Source: Cladocopium goreaui
Lineage: Eukaryota > Sar > Dinophyceae > Suessiales > Symbiodiniaceae
Length of the DNA: 64,000 nt
Reading direction: 5' to 3'
NCBI GenBank assembly: GCA_947184155.2
Contig: CAMXCT020006569.1
Coordinates: 249,679 to 313,678 of the forward strand
The position numbers were made by a program, and so were the translations under genes. This document shows positions 32,941 to 45,960 of this stretch, in pieces. Every line of letters begins with the position of its first letter. Position 1 is the first letter of the stretch. The notes below the pieces were generated by a model. That model was not told where the DNA came from. It searched no databases and worked only from the letters and a program-made list of their open reading frames with translations.

Positions 32941-33279
32941 ACTATGAAACATCATGCACCAGTTTGCATTCGGTTTGGGAGGCCTCAGTAGGTTCGGTTT
33001 CCCTGATTACAACCTCAACTCAAGTTGTGAAACCAAGACTCTTTGGAGTCAGCCTGGCTCCAGGTCCACATCTCCGCCAAGTCCGGTACTCGAGGCGCAC
33101 GCTGGACTCCAAACATGTCAAGTATCCAAAAAGACGACCGCATTTGAGAAGCCAGGATCGGCCGTGCAGAACGTGTGCCATTCATATTTTTTCGATTGAG
33201 GCATAAATTGTGGCTAGTTTCAATTGATTTCATGCATTCCCTTGATCACAAATAGATATAAGAATGATATCTACGGCAG

Positions 33280-33438
33280 GCTGACTCTTCGGCTGAACAA
33301 AGTCGAGAAATCTCTGAGTGCCAGGCAGGGGCCGCGGACAGGGACAATGCAGCGAGGGAAGATTCTTTTGAATCGATTGCACAGACGGGTCCATTACGGC
33401 AACGGTTTGACTGGGTCAAGCTCCACAACTTTCTGTAG
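33280..33438 (+). CDS. Charged candidate exon
   Basis: Acceptor CTACGGCAG. Phase-0 frame ADSSAEQSREISECQAGAAD, then RDNAAREDSFESIAQT, open to TAG 33436-33438. The true exon may end at an internal GC (after SECQ) or GT site. Acidic and polar; a linker or coiled-coil flank. Confidence 0.5.
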   Translation, partial: ADSSAEQSREISECQAGAADRDNAAREDSFESIAQTGPLRQRFDWVKLHNFL

Positions 33439-33449
33439 AAAGAACATAA

Positions 33450-33780
33450 GGAGATAATAGGAAGTAATGGGGAGAAATTTGGAAGAAAATAGAGAGAAAA
33501 TCGTGAGAACAAGGGAGAACCTGTGGATAAAATAGGGATAAAGGATAAACTAGGGAGATAATAGGGAGAAACGAGGGAGATGCAATAGAGAAAATAAGGA
33601 GACACTATGCAGAAAATAAGGAGAACATAGGCAGACAATGTGGAGAAGATACAGAGAAAATAGGGAGAACGAACATAGCGAGACAATTTTGCAGAAAAGA
33701 CGGAGATAATAGGGAGAACAGAACATAGGAAGACAATAAGGAGAACATAGGGAGATACTAGGGAGAAAGAATAATCCAAT
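33450..33780. repeat. Purine-rich degenerate GGGAGATAATA repeat
   Basis: About 330 bp of diverged units like GGGAGATAATAGGGAGAA, nearly all purine on the plus strand. Long minus-strand ORFs rich in Ser/Phe/Leu are artefacts. Purine tracts like this can form triplex (H-)DNA. Confidence 0.85.
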
Positions 33781-33999
33781 AAAGACAGGGAACTGCCAGA
33801 GGTTGATTGTCGTGCCGTGCAAGTTTTGTACAAAGTGCTACTGCTATGGGTAGATACAGAGCTTTCCGATAGCTGTTTTTGAAAACCCGCACGATTACAT
33901 GTCAGGAAGATGCAGATATCCGCCTGTCATACGGCAGAGCTCTTTTCCCAAAGTGCTTATGCAGGTCAGGGAAGTGTCTCCAATTCCAGCTGATGAGTT

Positions 34000-36700
34000 T
34001 GGCCCCTAGACTCTTGACACAACCAAAATCTGAAACCATTCTCGTTCTACTATGTTCTACCATGTTTTACCATGTTCTAGCATTGTCTTGATTTTGGTAG
34101 CAACACATGCATATGCCCAGGGCCTCAGGGGATGCAGTACTGCAGAAACGGCCATCAAATTGCAAACTGAACGACAGTGTCCTGGTGCCTCGGCATCAGG
34201 TTGCAACCAGTGCAACCAGAGCCTGAGCCGGAAATCCAAGTTGTCAACCCAATCGAACAGTGCTAGGCCGCAGCGAATCGCTTCCTTGTGCCTGTAGCAA
34301 AAAAATGCACTTTATCACCATCCTCCTAAAATCTAAGGAACCCCCGACATGTATCAAAATGCAAATTTCCAATGCAAATTTCAATCTTTGATTAAATCTG
34401 TGGAACCACCTTTTTGGAGTTCCATGGTATTATTCAGGGGGAGAGAGAGAGAGAGATTTATAATATATATATATATAATTATATATATATATATATCCAT
34501 TGTGGCCCATGGCAATTCAACTGGTCCTAGGATCGAGGCAGCTGCAAGGGCCTTGGATTTTTCAACGCACTTCTCAGATGGCGTGGAGACCCAGCTCGCC
34601 TGCTTGTCTGGTCATTTTCCGCAGCAAAACCTGCCAAAGCAACCGATTCAACTTTGACTAGTTAGTGGACAACTGGAACCTGCCAGTCCTGTAAGGCCAT
34701 TACCTGTTCAGGGTCACACGGATTTTTTCTTTGCTCCAGGTTTTTTCAGCTGACAGTTGGAAACAAACCGACATATCCAATCTGGTGTGCTAAACACCAT
34801 GAAGTGATGTGAAACGACAATTCAGGATTGGGAAGGCCCCCGACAACTTTACTGCACCCTTGACAACTGAAAGATAAAATCAGCCATGCTGCTTGCTGCT
34901 TGCTGCCTGCTGAGGTATTTTCGAATCTTCGTTTGGAAACTCAGCCAAAAACAACTGAAAACAGTGCATCGTTTGATTCTTGATGACCTCCTGAGGCCAC
35001 AGCTGAAAGGCCTGGGGCTCTCTGTTCTGTATTCGCTACACCTCTGCACAGATTGAAATCCACTCTTCAGCACTTCAGCACCGTGCATCCTGAGCTATTA
35101 GTAGGGTTTCTTTCTCGGTTTCAATATCCATCAATTCATTGTTGAAGGAAACCAGCAATGTGTAGCATCTATATATGCCGATTGTCGATAGAAGGGTATT
35201 CGCCAACCCACACATACTATTGTAGCTATATAATGTTCTGTACACAGTGTGTATACGCAGCGTATAAAGTGCAACTGCAACTAGTCTATTCATGTCTATT
35301 CCTTGAATTCGCGCGAGCTCTTGAAGAACTTACAGCCCACAAGAGGTGATTTATATCGATTTATACTGTATACTGCTCGTCACATCTCATCACAAGTCTC
35401 AATGGCGCGATCTATAAGGAGCCCGCATCCGACATTCTTTTCAGCCTTGTTCGCAGGTGTCCAGAGCGTTCAAGATCAGCAACCCTTTGCAGAACAGCGT
35501 GCGGAACACGAGACCTCCGGTGGGGTCTCCCAAGACTGTTGATGAGGCAGTCAATCTTCCGCTATGCACCAGAGTGGGGTAGGATGGACAGGTCAACAGG
35601 TCATAATAGGTGCATATTTGAACATGTTTGAACTTTGAACATGTCCAATCGTTTTTCGTGGAGACATCGCAGTTTAGACGACTTAATTTGGCGGGAAGGA
35701 ACGCAGAACAGCCCTATTCAGTGTCAATTTTCAGGGGTCTCAAAAGTTGCTAGCTTGCCATCGGATGGGCATTGACCAAGCATAATTAAAGTGTAGCAGC
35801 TGACGTAGGCACAACAAATGAGAGACAATGAAAGGGGATCTGAAGTTTGCATATTTGGAGAAGAAGACATTGTCGCTGACCTTTCCTGCAGTCTCAGTCC
35901 ATTCACAAGCTGCTCAATACATTCTAGATTTAGATCAGAATCTTGATTCGGATGAATATGTTTGAATCCCAGCTTCAACCCCATCATAATCCCCATCATC
36001 ATACAGCGCACTCTCTCATAACTCCACTCCATCACGTGGCGGCGCGATGTCGGATGTGGCGACTGCCGTCAATGAAGACTTACTGTCATGGGGTGCCTGC
36101 CTGAGCGCGCCAGCGACATGAGCGTCGAACATGAGCACTTAAGCACACTTAAGAACTTTCGCCGAAAAACAGTACTTTGTAGCACGATTATAGCACGTGC
36201 AAGGGTGAAGCCTGGATTCAGTTTGAGGAAGTGAAACCGAATCACACATATTTTTGCTTTGCGTAATGTTAGTCATTGTTAGTCAGACTAGTCCTTGCTC
36301 TCGACAGACTTTGTGGATTTGTATTTTATCCAGACAGTTCAACATCAGCGAAGCATACGTGCTGCATTATATATAAATGTAATAGTGTCAGGCTATGGGA
36401 AGGGGAGCCTAGGCAGACAACAATATGCAGGCACAAACTGCGATGCTTCAGCATTTCTGCATACCGAGACTTCAATTTCAAGATTTTATTATGTTTTGTT
36501 TTTGCCCAACACGAGCTTGTGGAAGGATGCAGATTTGACTACTAATTTTGACGAGCTTCACTGTCACCTCTTCTTATTAATCATAGGTCTGAGACTATTT
36601 GAGTTGCCGCAACAGGTGTCAGTGGTACTTCTGATTTTTCCCCAGATAGCTGGCAAGCTATAGGGGTTCTTACTTCTCAAAGGTGGGGTCTTCGGTGGCG
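34000..36700. other. Presumed intron, no firm exon
   Basis: GA and TA microsatellites at 34440-34495. Weak open segments near 34500-34650 and 35400-35540. No clean splice-bounded coding text. Confidence 0.45.
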
Positions 36701-36710
36701 AACTTTTGAG

Positions 36711-37747
36711 CAGGGTGCTGTGCAGGGTGCTGTGCAGGGTGCTGTGCAGGGTGCAGTCCAGACTGCGGTGGCGATGTCTGGCAAAGGTGCTGTGCAGGGT
36801 GCTGTGCAGGGTGCAGTCCAGACTGCGGTGGCGAAGTCTGGCAAAGGTGCTGTGCAGGGTGCTGTGCAGGGTGCTGTCTAGACTGCGGTGGCGAAATCTG
36901 GCAAAGGTGCTGTGCAGGGTGCTGTCCAGACTGCGGTGGCGAAGTTTGGCAAAGGTGCTGTGCACGGTGCTGTGCAGGGTGCTGTCCAGATTGCGGTGGC
37001 GAAGTTTGGCAAAGGTGCTGTGCACGGTGCTGTGCAGGGTGCTGTCCAGACTGCGGTGGCGAAGTCTGGCAAAGGTGCTGTGCAGGGTGCTGTGCAGGGT
37101 GCTGTGCAGGGTGCTGTGCAGGGTGCTGTGCAGGGGGCTGTCCAGACTGCGGTGGCGAAGTCTGGCAAAGGTGCTGTGCAGGGTGCTGTGCAGGGTGTTG
37201 TCCAGACTGCGGTGGCGAAGTCTGGCAAAGGTGCTGTGCAGGGTGCTGTGCAGGGGGCTGTCCAGACTGCGGTGGCGAAGTCTAGCAAAGGTGCTGTGCA
37301 GGGTGCTGTGCAGGGTGCTGTGCAGGGTGCTGTGCAGGGTGCTGTCAGACTGCGGTGGCCAAGTCTGGCAAAGGTGCTGTGCAGGGTGCTGTGCAGGGTG
37401 TTGTCCAGACTGCGGTGGCGATGTCTGGCAAAGGTGCTGTGCAGGGTGCTGTGCAGAGTGCTGTTCAGACTGCAGTGGCGAAGTCTGGCAAAGGTGCTGT
37501 GCAGGGTGCTGTGCAGGGTGCTGTCTAGACTGCGGTGGCGAAGTCTGGCAAAGGTGCTGTGCAGGGTGCTGTGCAGGGTGCTGTGCAGGGTGCTGTGCAG
37601 GGTGCTGTGCAGGGTGCTGTCAAGACTGCGGTGGCGAAGTCTGGCCAAGGTGCTGTGTAGGCTGCTGTGCAGGGTGCTGTCCAGATTGCGGTGCCGAAGT
37701 CTGGCAAAGGCGCTGTGCAGGGTGCTGTGCAGGGTGCTGTGCAGGGT
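36711..37747. repeat. Minisatellite of 12-bp and 36-bp units
   Basis: Runs of GTGCTGTGCAGG (12 bp, 1-5 copies) alternate with a 36-bp unit containing CCAGACT-GCGGTGGCGA-AGTCTGG, a perfect 7-bp hairpin (for example 37046-37069). Both unit lengths are multiples of three, so long ORFs open by default on both strands (up to 403 codons). I do not call them genes: no splice context and no codon constraint. The plus-strand CRVLCRVL and KSGKGAVQGAVQ texts shift frame near 37345. Confidence 0.93.
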
Positions 37748-37789
37748 CTGAGCCAAGGCGCTTTTTCGTTGCCGCATATCATTTTGACA

Positions 37790-40700
37790 TGCGCATTTTC
37801 GTGCAAAAACATTTTTATGCCGGCCCATCAGCCAAACGCAAACATTCCGCTACCGGTCCATTAAGCAAAACAAAAGGTTCTGTTACCGGCTCAGTAAACA
37901 AAACAAAACAACATTAAGAACCATGAGGTCTAACTTTTTGCAATCAACAGATCCTTCCACTGGCAACGTTACTTTTTCAGGCTTGGAACCATGAGTTTCA
38001 AGCTTTGGGAACCAGCAGTTCCTTACAATGATAGCCGCTTAGCTTCGAAAACATAAATTCTAACTTCTGGGAACCGGCAATTCCTTGCAATGGTAACCTC
38101 TGGTTCCCAGGTTGGGAACCGTAAGTTTCAAGGTCTGGAAACCGGCAGTTCCTTGCCATGGTAACCTTTGGTTCCCACGTTGGGAACCACCAGTTCCAAC
38201 CTTCAGGAATTGGAAGTTCTTTGCAATGGTAACCTATGGTTCCCAGGTTGGGAAGCATGAGTTCCAACCTCTGGGAACCGGCAGTTGCTTGCAATGGTAA
38301 CCTCTGGTTCCCAGGTTGGGAACCAGGAGTTCCAACCTCTGGGAACCGGCAGTTCCTTGCAATGGCAACCTGTGGTTCCCACGTTGGCAACCGTGAGTTC
38401 CAACCTTTGGGAACCGGCAGTTCCTTGCCATGAACCAAACGCAAACATTCCGGTACCTGTCCATTAAGCAAAACAAAGCGTTCTGTACCGGTCCATTAAG
38501 CAAAACCATGAAGTTGTAAAGAAAATGTTTTCATATCAGTTTGACATGCACCTGTTTCGTGCAAAAACATTTTTATGCCGGCCCATCAACCAAACGCAAA
38601 CATTCCGCTACCGGTCCATTAAGCAAAACAAAAGGTTCTGTTACCGGCTCAGTAAATAAAACAAAACAACATTAAGAACAATGAGTTTTAACTTTTTGGA
38701 ATCAACAGATCCTTCCACTGGTAACGTATGCTTTTTCAGGTTTGGAACCATGAGTTTCAAGCTTTGGGAACCCGCAGTTCCTTACAATGATGGCCGCTTA
38801 GCTTAGAAAACATAAATTCTAACTTCTGGGAACCGGCAATTCCTTGCAATGGTAACCTCTGGTTCCCAGGTTGGGAACCGCAAGTTTCAACGTCTGGGAA
38901 CCGGCAGTTCCTTGCCATGGTAACCTTTGGTTCCCACGTTGGGAACCATCAGTTCTAACCTTTAGGAACTGGAAGTTCTTTGCAATGGCAACCTATGGTT
39001 CCCAGGTTGGGAAGCATGAGTTCCAACCTCTGGTAACCGGCAGTTGCTTGCAATGGTAACCTCTGGTTCCCAGGTTGGGAACCAGGAGTTCCAACCTGTG
39101 GGAACCGGCAGTTCCTTGCAATGGTAACCTGTGGTTCCCACGTTGGCAACCGTGAGTTCCAACCTTTGGGAACCGGCAGTTCCTTGCCATGAACCAAACG
39201 CAAACATTCCGGTACCGGTCCATTAATCAAAACAAAGCGTTCTGTACCGGTCCATTAAGCAAAACCATAAAGTTGTAAAGAAAACGTCTTCATATCATTT
39301 TAACATACACCTTTTCGTGCAAAAACATTTTTTTGCCGGCCCAGCAGCCAAACACAAACATTCCGATACCGGTCCATTAAGCAAAACAAAAGGTTTTGTT
39401 ACCGGCTCAGTAAACAAAACAAAACAACATTAAGAACCATGAGTTTTAACTTTTTGGAATCAACAGATCCTTCCACTGGTAACGTATGCTTTTTCAGGTT
39501 TGGAACCATGAGTTTCAAGCTTTGGGAACCCGCAGTTCCTTACAATGATAGCCCTTAGCTTCGAACACATAGAGTTCTAACCTCTGGGAACCGTCAATTC
39601 GTTGCAATGGTAACCTTTGGTTCCCACGTTGGGAACCATGAGTTCCAACCTTTAGGAGCCGGAAGTTCTTTGCAATGGTTACCTGTGGTTCCCAGGTTGG
39701 GAAGCATGAGTTCCAACCTCTGGTAACCGGCAGTTGCTTGCAAAGGTAGCCTCTGGTTCCCAGGTTGGGAAGCATGAGTTCTAACCTGTGGGAACCGGCA
39801 GTTCCTTGCAATGGTAACCTGTGGTTCCCACGTTGGCAACCGTGAGTTCCAACCTTTTGAAACCGGCACTTCCTTGCCATGAACCAAACGCAAACATTCC
39901 GGTACCGGCCCATTAAGCAAAACAAAGCGTTCTGTACCGGTCCATTAAGCAAAACCATAAAGTTGTAAAGAAAATGTCTTCATATCATTTTAACATGCAC
40001 CTGTTTCGTGCAAAAACATTTTTTTGCCGGCCCATCAGCCAAACGCAAACATTCCGCTACCGGTCCATTAAGCAAAACAAAAGGTTCTGTTACCAGCTCA
40101 GTAAATAAAACAAAACAACATTAAGAACCATGAGTTCTAACTTTTTGGAATCAACAGATCCTTCCACTGGTAACGTATGCTTTTTCAGATTTGGAACCAT
40201 GAGTTTCAAGCTTTGGGAACCCGCAGTTCCTTACAATGATAGCCGCTTAGCTTCGAAACATAAGTTCTAACCTCTGAGAACCGGCAATTCCTGGCAATGG
40301 TAGCCTCTGCTCTTAGGTTGGGAACCGTAAGTTTCAACGTCTGGGAACCGGCAGTTCCTTGCCATGGTAACCTTTGGTTCCCACGTTGGGAACCATCAGT
40401 TCCAACCTTTAGGAACTAGAAGTTCTTTGCAATGGTAACCTATGGTTCCCAGGTTGGGAAGCATGAGTTCCAACCTCTAGTAACCGGCAGTTGCTTGCAA
40501 TGGTAACCCATGGTTCCCAGGTTGGGAACCAGGAGTTCCAACCTCTGGGAACCGGCAGTTCCTTGCAATGGTAACCCATGGTTCCCAGGTTGGGAACCAG
40601 GAGTTCCAACCTCTGGGAACCGGCAGTTCCTTGCAATGGTAACCTGTGGTTCCCACGTTGGCAACCGTGAGTTCCAACCTTTGGGAACCGGCAGTTCCTT

Positions 40701-42990
40701 GCCATGAACCAAACACAAACATTCCAGTACCGGTCCATTAATCAAAACAAAGCGTTCTTTACCGGTCGATTAAGCGAAACCATAAAGTTGTAAAGAAAAT
40801 GTTTTCATATCAGTTTGACATGCACTTTTTTCGTGCAAAAACATTTTTTTGCCGGCCCAGCAGCCAAACGCAAACATTCCGCTACCGGTCCATTAAGCAA
40901 ACAAAAGGTTCTGTTACCGGCTCAGTAAATAAAACAAAACAACATCAAGAACCATGAGTTTTAACTTTTTGGAATCAACAGATCCTTCCACTGGTAACGT
41001 ATGCTTTTTCAGGTTTGGAACCATGAGTTTCAAGCTTTCGGAACCCGCAGTTCCTTACAATGAAAGCCTCTTAGCTTCGAAAACATAAATTCTAACTTCT
41101 GGGAACCGGCAATTCGTTGCAATGGTAACCTCTGGTTCCCAAGTTGGGAACCGCAAGTTTCAACGTCTGGGAACCGGCAGTTCCTTGCCATGGTAACCTT
41201 TGGTTCCCACGTTGGGAACCATGAGTTCCAACCTTTAGGAGCCGGAAGTTCTTTGCAATGGTTACCTGTGGTTCCCAGGTTGGGAAGCATGAGTTCCAAC
41301 CTCTGGTAACCGGCAGTTGCTTGCAAAGGTAGCCTCTGGTTCCCAGGTTGGGAACCATGACTTCTAACCTGTGGGAACCGGCAGTTCCTTGCAATGGTAA
41401 CCTGTGGTTCCCACGTTGGCAACCGGGAGTTCCAACCTTTTGAAACCGGCACTTCCTTGCCATGAACCAAACGCAAACATTCCGGTACCGGTCCATTAAG
41501 CAAAACAAAGCGTTCTGTACCGGTCCATTAAGCAAAACCATAAAGTTGTAAAGAAAATGTTTTCATATCATTTTAACATGCACCTTTTTCGTGCAAAAAC
41601 ATTTTTATGCCGGCCCAGCAGCCGAACGCAAACATTCCGCTACCGGTCCATTAAGCAAAACAAAAGGTTCTGTTACCGGCTCAGTAAACAAAACAAAGCA
41701 ACATTAAGAACCATGAGTTCTAACTTTTTGGAATCAACAGATCCTTCCACTGGTAACGTATGCTTTTTCAGGTTTGGAAACATGAGTTTCAAACTTTGGG
41801 AATCCGCAGTTCCTTACAATGATAGCCGCTTAGCTTCGAAAACATAAATTCTAACTTCTGGGAACCGGCAATTCCTTGCAATGGTAACCTCTGGTTCCCA
41901 GGTTGTGAACCCTAAGTTTCAAGGTCTGGGAACCGGCAGTTCCTTGCCATGGTAACCTTTGGTTCCCACGTCGGGATCCATCAGTTCCAACCTTTAGGAA
42001 CCGGAAGTTCTTTGCAATGGTAGCCTATGGTTCCCAGGTTGGGAAGCATGAGTTCAATGGTAACCCATGGTTCCCAGGTTGGGAGCCAGGAGTTCCAACC
42101 TCTGGGAACCGGCAGTTCCTTGCAATGGTAACCTGTGGTTCCCACGTTGGCAACCGTGAGTTCCAACCTTTGGAAACCGGCAGTTCCTTGCCATGAACCA
42201 AACGCAAACATTCCGGTACCGGTCCATTAAGCAAAACAAAGCGTTCTGTACCGGTCCATTAAGCAAAACCATAAAGTTGTAAAGAAAATGTCTTCATATC
42301 ATTTTAACATGCACCTTTTTCGTGCAAAAACATTTTTTTGCCGGCCCATCAGCCAAACGCAAACATTCCGCTACCGGTCCATTATGCAAAACAAAAGGTT
42401 CTGTTACCGGCTCAGTAAACAAAACAAAACAACATTAAGAACCATGAGTTCTACCTTTTGGGAATCAACAGTTCCTTCCACTGGTAACGTCTGCTTTTTC
42501 AGGTTTGGAACCATGAGTTTCAAGCTTTCGCAACCCGCAGTTCCTTACAATGATGGCCGCTTAGCTTCGAAAACATAAGTTCTAACCTCTGGGAACCGGC
42601 AATTCGTTGCAATGGTAACCTCTGGTTCCCAGGTTGGGAAGCATGAGTTTCAAGGTGTGGGAGCCGGCAGTTCCTTGCAATGGTAACCTTTGGTTACGAG
42701 GTTGGCAACCATGAGTTCCAAATTTCAGGATTTGGTAATTGCTGGAAATGGAAATATATGGTTGCCACGTTGGGAACCATGAGTTTCAATTTCGTGGAAG
42801 CGGCAATTTCTGCAATCGTAGTCCGTTAATGGCTTTGTTCAGTGGCAAGCGTGGAGAACCTAGTCATATGAAAACATCAAAGCGTGATGAAAATAGGAAC
42901 CTAGTCATATGGAGGCGTGTGCGTTTACCAAGGACTGCCGCGTGTTACAGATAAGCAATTTGATGCCGGCCCATTAAGCAAAACAAAAGG
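37790..42990. repeat. Array of ~0.75-kb repeats built from hairpins
   Basis: About seven copies, marked by AAAGTTGTAAAGAAAATGT near 38512, 39271, 39961, 40788, 41545 and 42275 (periods 690-830 bp). Each copy has an A-rich part with ACCGGTCCATTAAGCAAAAC and GCCGGCCCATCAGCCAAACG, and a part made of ~68-bp subrepeats such as GGGAACCGGCAGTTCCTTGC followed by AATGGTAACCTCTGGTTCCC. Subrepeats carry the hairpin GGTTCCCA-GGT-TGGGAACC or loop CGT (38304-38326 has a 10-bp stem). Length differences reflect gain or loss of subrepeats. ORFs here are repeat-driven. Confidence 0.93.
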
Positions 42991-44050
42991 CTGTAAAGAA
43001 CATGTTTTCATATCATTCTAACATTAAGCCAAACAAAGCGTTCTGTTACCGGCCCATTACGCAAAACCAAGCAATACCGATGCATGAAAGTTGCCAGACT
43101 TGCTTGAATCGTTGGGAACCAGGATTGCCTTCAAATGCGATTTCAAGGTTCCAAGGTTGGAAATCGTGGGCGGCAAGGAAAAACACATTTTTTTTTGACG
43201 CAACCTCTGTGATGTCAATCCGACACGCAAATCTTTGAGTCCAAACGCATCATCATTTTGATCATTCAACAAGACAAAACAAAACGCGTTTTCAAAGAAT
43301 ATTTGCTCATGTCAATTGAGTAGGCAGATGCTGTGAAATTTGCTTGTCGAGACATCCGCTATATCACTGACCCATTGACGCGGCATGAAAACACGTTTCT
43401 GAAATCTTTTCTATCTGGGGTCTATGCCGGTGTAATTTTCCCCCACTAATAGTGGTATCAACTATTGGTATCACTATTAGTGATATTCCTATCAATAAAC
43501 TAGAGGTATCAATAGGATTTCAATAGGTATAAACCATGCAGTTGTTCCACGATTGATGATGCAGGAGACCTTTGGATCCAAGTTGCCACGGCCCATGTCT
43601 GGAGTGACTTGGCTGCCGTGCTGTTTGGCGATGGAAAAGCGCAACTTGTGAAGCTATGGAAAACCCATGGAAAACCCGTGGAAAACCCATGGAAAACATG
43701 TGGAAAACATAAGAAAAAAAGTGGAAAATCATGAAATTCTATCCCATCCAGTGCAGAAAAATGTTGTGATCCAACTGGACAGGTGACCTTCACCTTCCCC
43801 AGTGAGAGGCATGGGATTGGGTTGATGAAGAGTCCTTGTGTTTTGACCCATTTCCAGTTGGTTGACCGGTTCAGTGCATTCTTCTATTTGGATAGCGCTA
43901 GAAGGAAAACTGGCAGGGATGAAGAGCTTTATTTGGTCTTGACACCGGTTGGCATGGGTTAAACCTCGGTAGCCTCAAGAGGGTCTGTTCATCAGACAGA
44001 CTCTCTGTTTTCCGTGGGTCTGAAGTTTCAACTCACAGATTTGTCCCTTC
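42990..44050. other. Decayed repeat edge, inverted repeats, short tandem repeat
   Basis: Degenerate array pieces run to about 43170. 43440-43520 has nested palindromes such as ATCACTATTAGTGAT and CACTAATAGTG. 43655-43725 has tandem TGGAAAACCCATG-type 13-mers. No exon seen. Confidence 0.65.
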
Positions 44051-44055
44051 TGCAG

Positions 44056-44114
44056 GCGCAACTCCAGCGAATCATTCACAAAGCAACGATCCAACAGCTT
44101 GACTTGTTTGCCTG
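44056..44114 (+). CDS. Coiled-coil exon
   Basis: Acceptor CCTTCTGCAG, donor GTGTCC. Frame AQLQRIIHKATIQQLDLFA. Amphipathic helix. First coding-like text after the satellite arrays. Confidence 0.55.
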
Positions 44115-44639
44115 GTGTCCAATCCAGGCGCCTCCCAATACTGGAAGCCTAAAGGCTGTTTTATGCTGTTTTTGGTGTTAAGGGGTCGGAACGTGGGGCT
44201 AAACAACACTAACACGATGAGTTGTCAGCTACACCGCTTCCGAAACAACTGTCCCAGTCTTGTCAAGTTCAAAGACGACGTGGCGCAAGGTCCTCGCTCT
44301 CGCAAGCGGGAATGGCCTTATCATCGTGAGAGCTGCTGTGCTATGTGCTTTTTGGAAGGCTGGAGCTCCTTTCGTTTCACATCCACTGAAGTTCAAAATC
44401 TGCCAGCTGTACAACAGTGTGTGAACACAGGATAACACAGGTAGTGAAGATAGGTATATGATACATGCCAACAGATTAGAGTAATCGGAACTTGCGACCG
44501 GTGCACTATGTTATATAGTCATGTTCAATGCATAGCCAACACTTTCTTTCAATTTGGTATACCAAGAACGTCAGACCGTTGAATGGGCCATTCATGCGCC
44601 CTTTCCTTTGCGACTCCGCGTCAACTTTCTGTTTGGCAG

Positions 44640-44717
44640 GATGTCACCAGCCAGTGTGAGGCTGAAAAGAATGAAGCAAGCCGAGCCGTGCCAACAAATG
44701 GTGTCGCTTCATACCAG
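44640..44717 (+). CDS. Charged exon, unknown
   Basis: Acceptor GTTTGGCAG, donor GTAAAG, 26 codons in phase 0: DVTSQCEAEKNEASRAVPTN then GVASYQ. Both splice signals are good. Function unknown. Confidence 0.6.
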
Positions 44718-45819
44718 GTAAAGCCTCTCTGTGATGAAACCGTTTTATACCTCGCTCCACATCAGGCTTTGCCGGCATCGCAGGTTCAGACACACACGCA
44801 CACAGAGGTTTCAGAGCGGCTCTTGAAAACAAAAGTGATAAAGGTTTGTCCGAAATTCGGGTACCCTCAAATATCCGTAATGGATCGCAATGGTATATAT
44901 ATATATGTATGTATGTTAGCCTTTTTTTGTGGTGAAATAGACGGTGAGGGTATCCTCCGCTTTTTGGACATGCCCATAGCACGTTGTGAAGCGAACACCA
45001 GGGTAGTCGTCAGGAAACGCTTTCCGCATGTGCAGTTGCTTTGGGCATATGCTCGAAGTAGTTGTGCTGCAAGAGGCATTTATTCCTATACATTCATTGG
45101 AAGGCTTGGTTGCCTCATTTGACATCATTACAGCTGTGCTACCAAAGAGCACAGGCTGATTGCTCAATGCAGGTGTCAACATCAATGAGCCGGAATTGCA
45201 AGCAAACTCTGCAAACGAACTGGGGTGCAGGATTCTGATAAATCACAGATGTTACATTTTAAAGTTCTGGCTTGTAGAAATGAACGTGCCATGAAGTGCT
45301 TCCTCTTCAAAAGAGAGGATCAAATAAGCAGTCAATGGCAGCTATTGTAGCTTAGACATTGTAGTTCGACACTCTTATTCCCAAAGGGAGGGCTTTGGAA
45401 CATCGCATGTTTTTTTAGTAGCAGTTTTCCCTTCCAAGTTCGCCAGAGGCGGCTTGGAAGCGCGATGTGAGACTTGTGCTTCAGGACTCGAAATGTACAA
45501 GTGAGATCAAGTGAGATAAGATGGCAATTGTGGTAAAAAGTACGCAGTGAACGGCTGAATTCTTCACTGATGCGTGTGTGAGTGTTCCACTTTGAATCGC
45601 AGGCAATGCTCAATGCAACTCTCCTGTCGTTTCAGGCACAGTTGGGCAATCTTGGAGGCAATCAGACCAGCAAAGTGAAGAAGGCTCGATGCTGTTGAGT
45701 GTTATTTTCTGCAGCTGCAGTGAAATGGGTAAGCATCAAAACCCTGGTACCCTGGTGAACACCAAAACAGCTGGGAAATAGATGTTCACCCCCTTATAGG
45801 TCTTGTTTTTTTTTCCTCT

Positions 45820-45960
45820 CTCTCTCTCTATATATATACACACTTGATTATAATATGAATCTCTAATTTGTAATGTATATATATATATACATACATATAC
45901 ATACATATACATACATATGTATATATATATATACACATACATTTTATACATAATAGGTTT
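45820..45960. repeat. CT/TA/TACA microsatellites
   Basis: CTCTCT, TATATA and CATACATA tracts. Tyr/Val-rich reading frames over it are artefacts. Confidence 0.85.

Noticed and set aside
32817-33206. 129-codon ORF with a polyhistidine tract
   Set aside because: CAT/CAC microsatellite. No splice bounds and no recognisable flanking domain.
36706-37917. 403-codon plus-strand ORF and 316-codon minus-strand ORF
   Set aside because: Both are by-products of 12/36-bp repeats whose lengths are multiples of three. No start context, splice context or non-repeat coding text.
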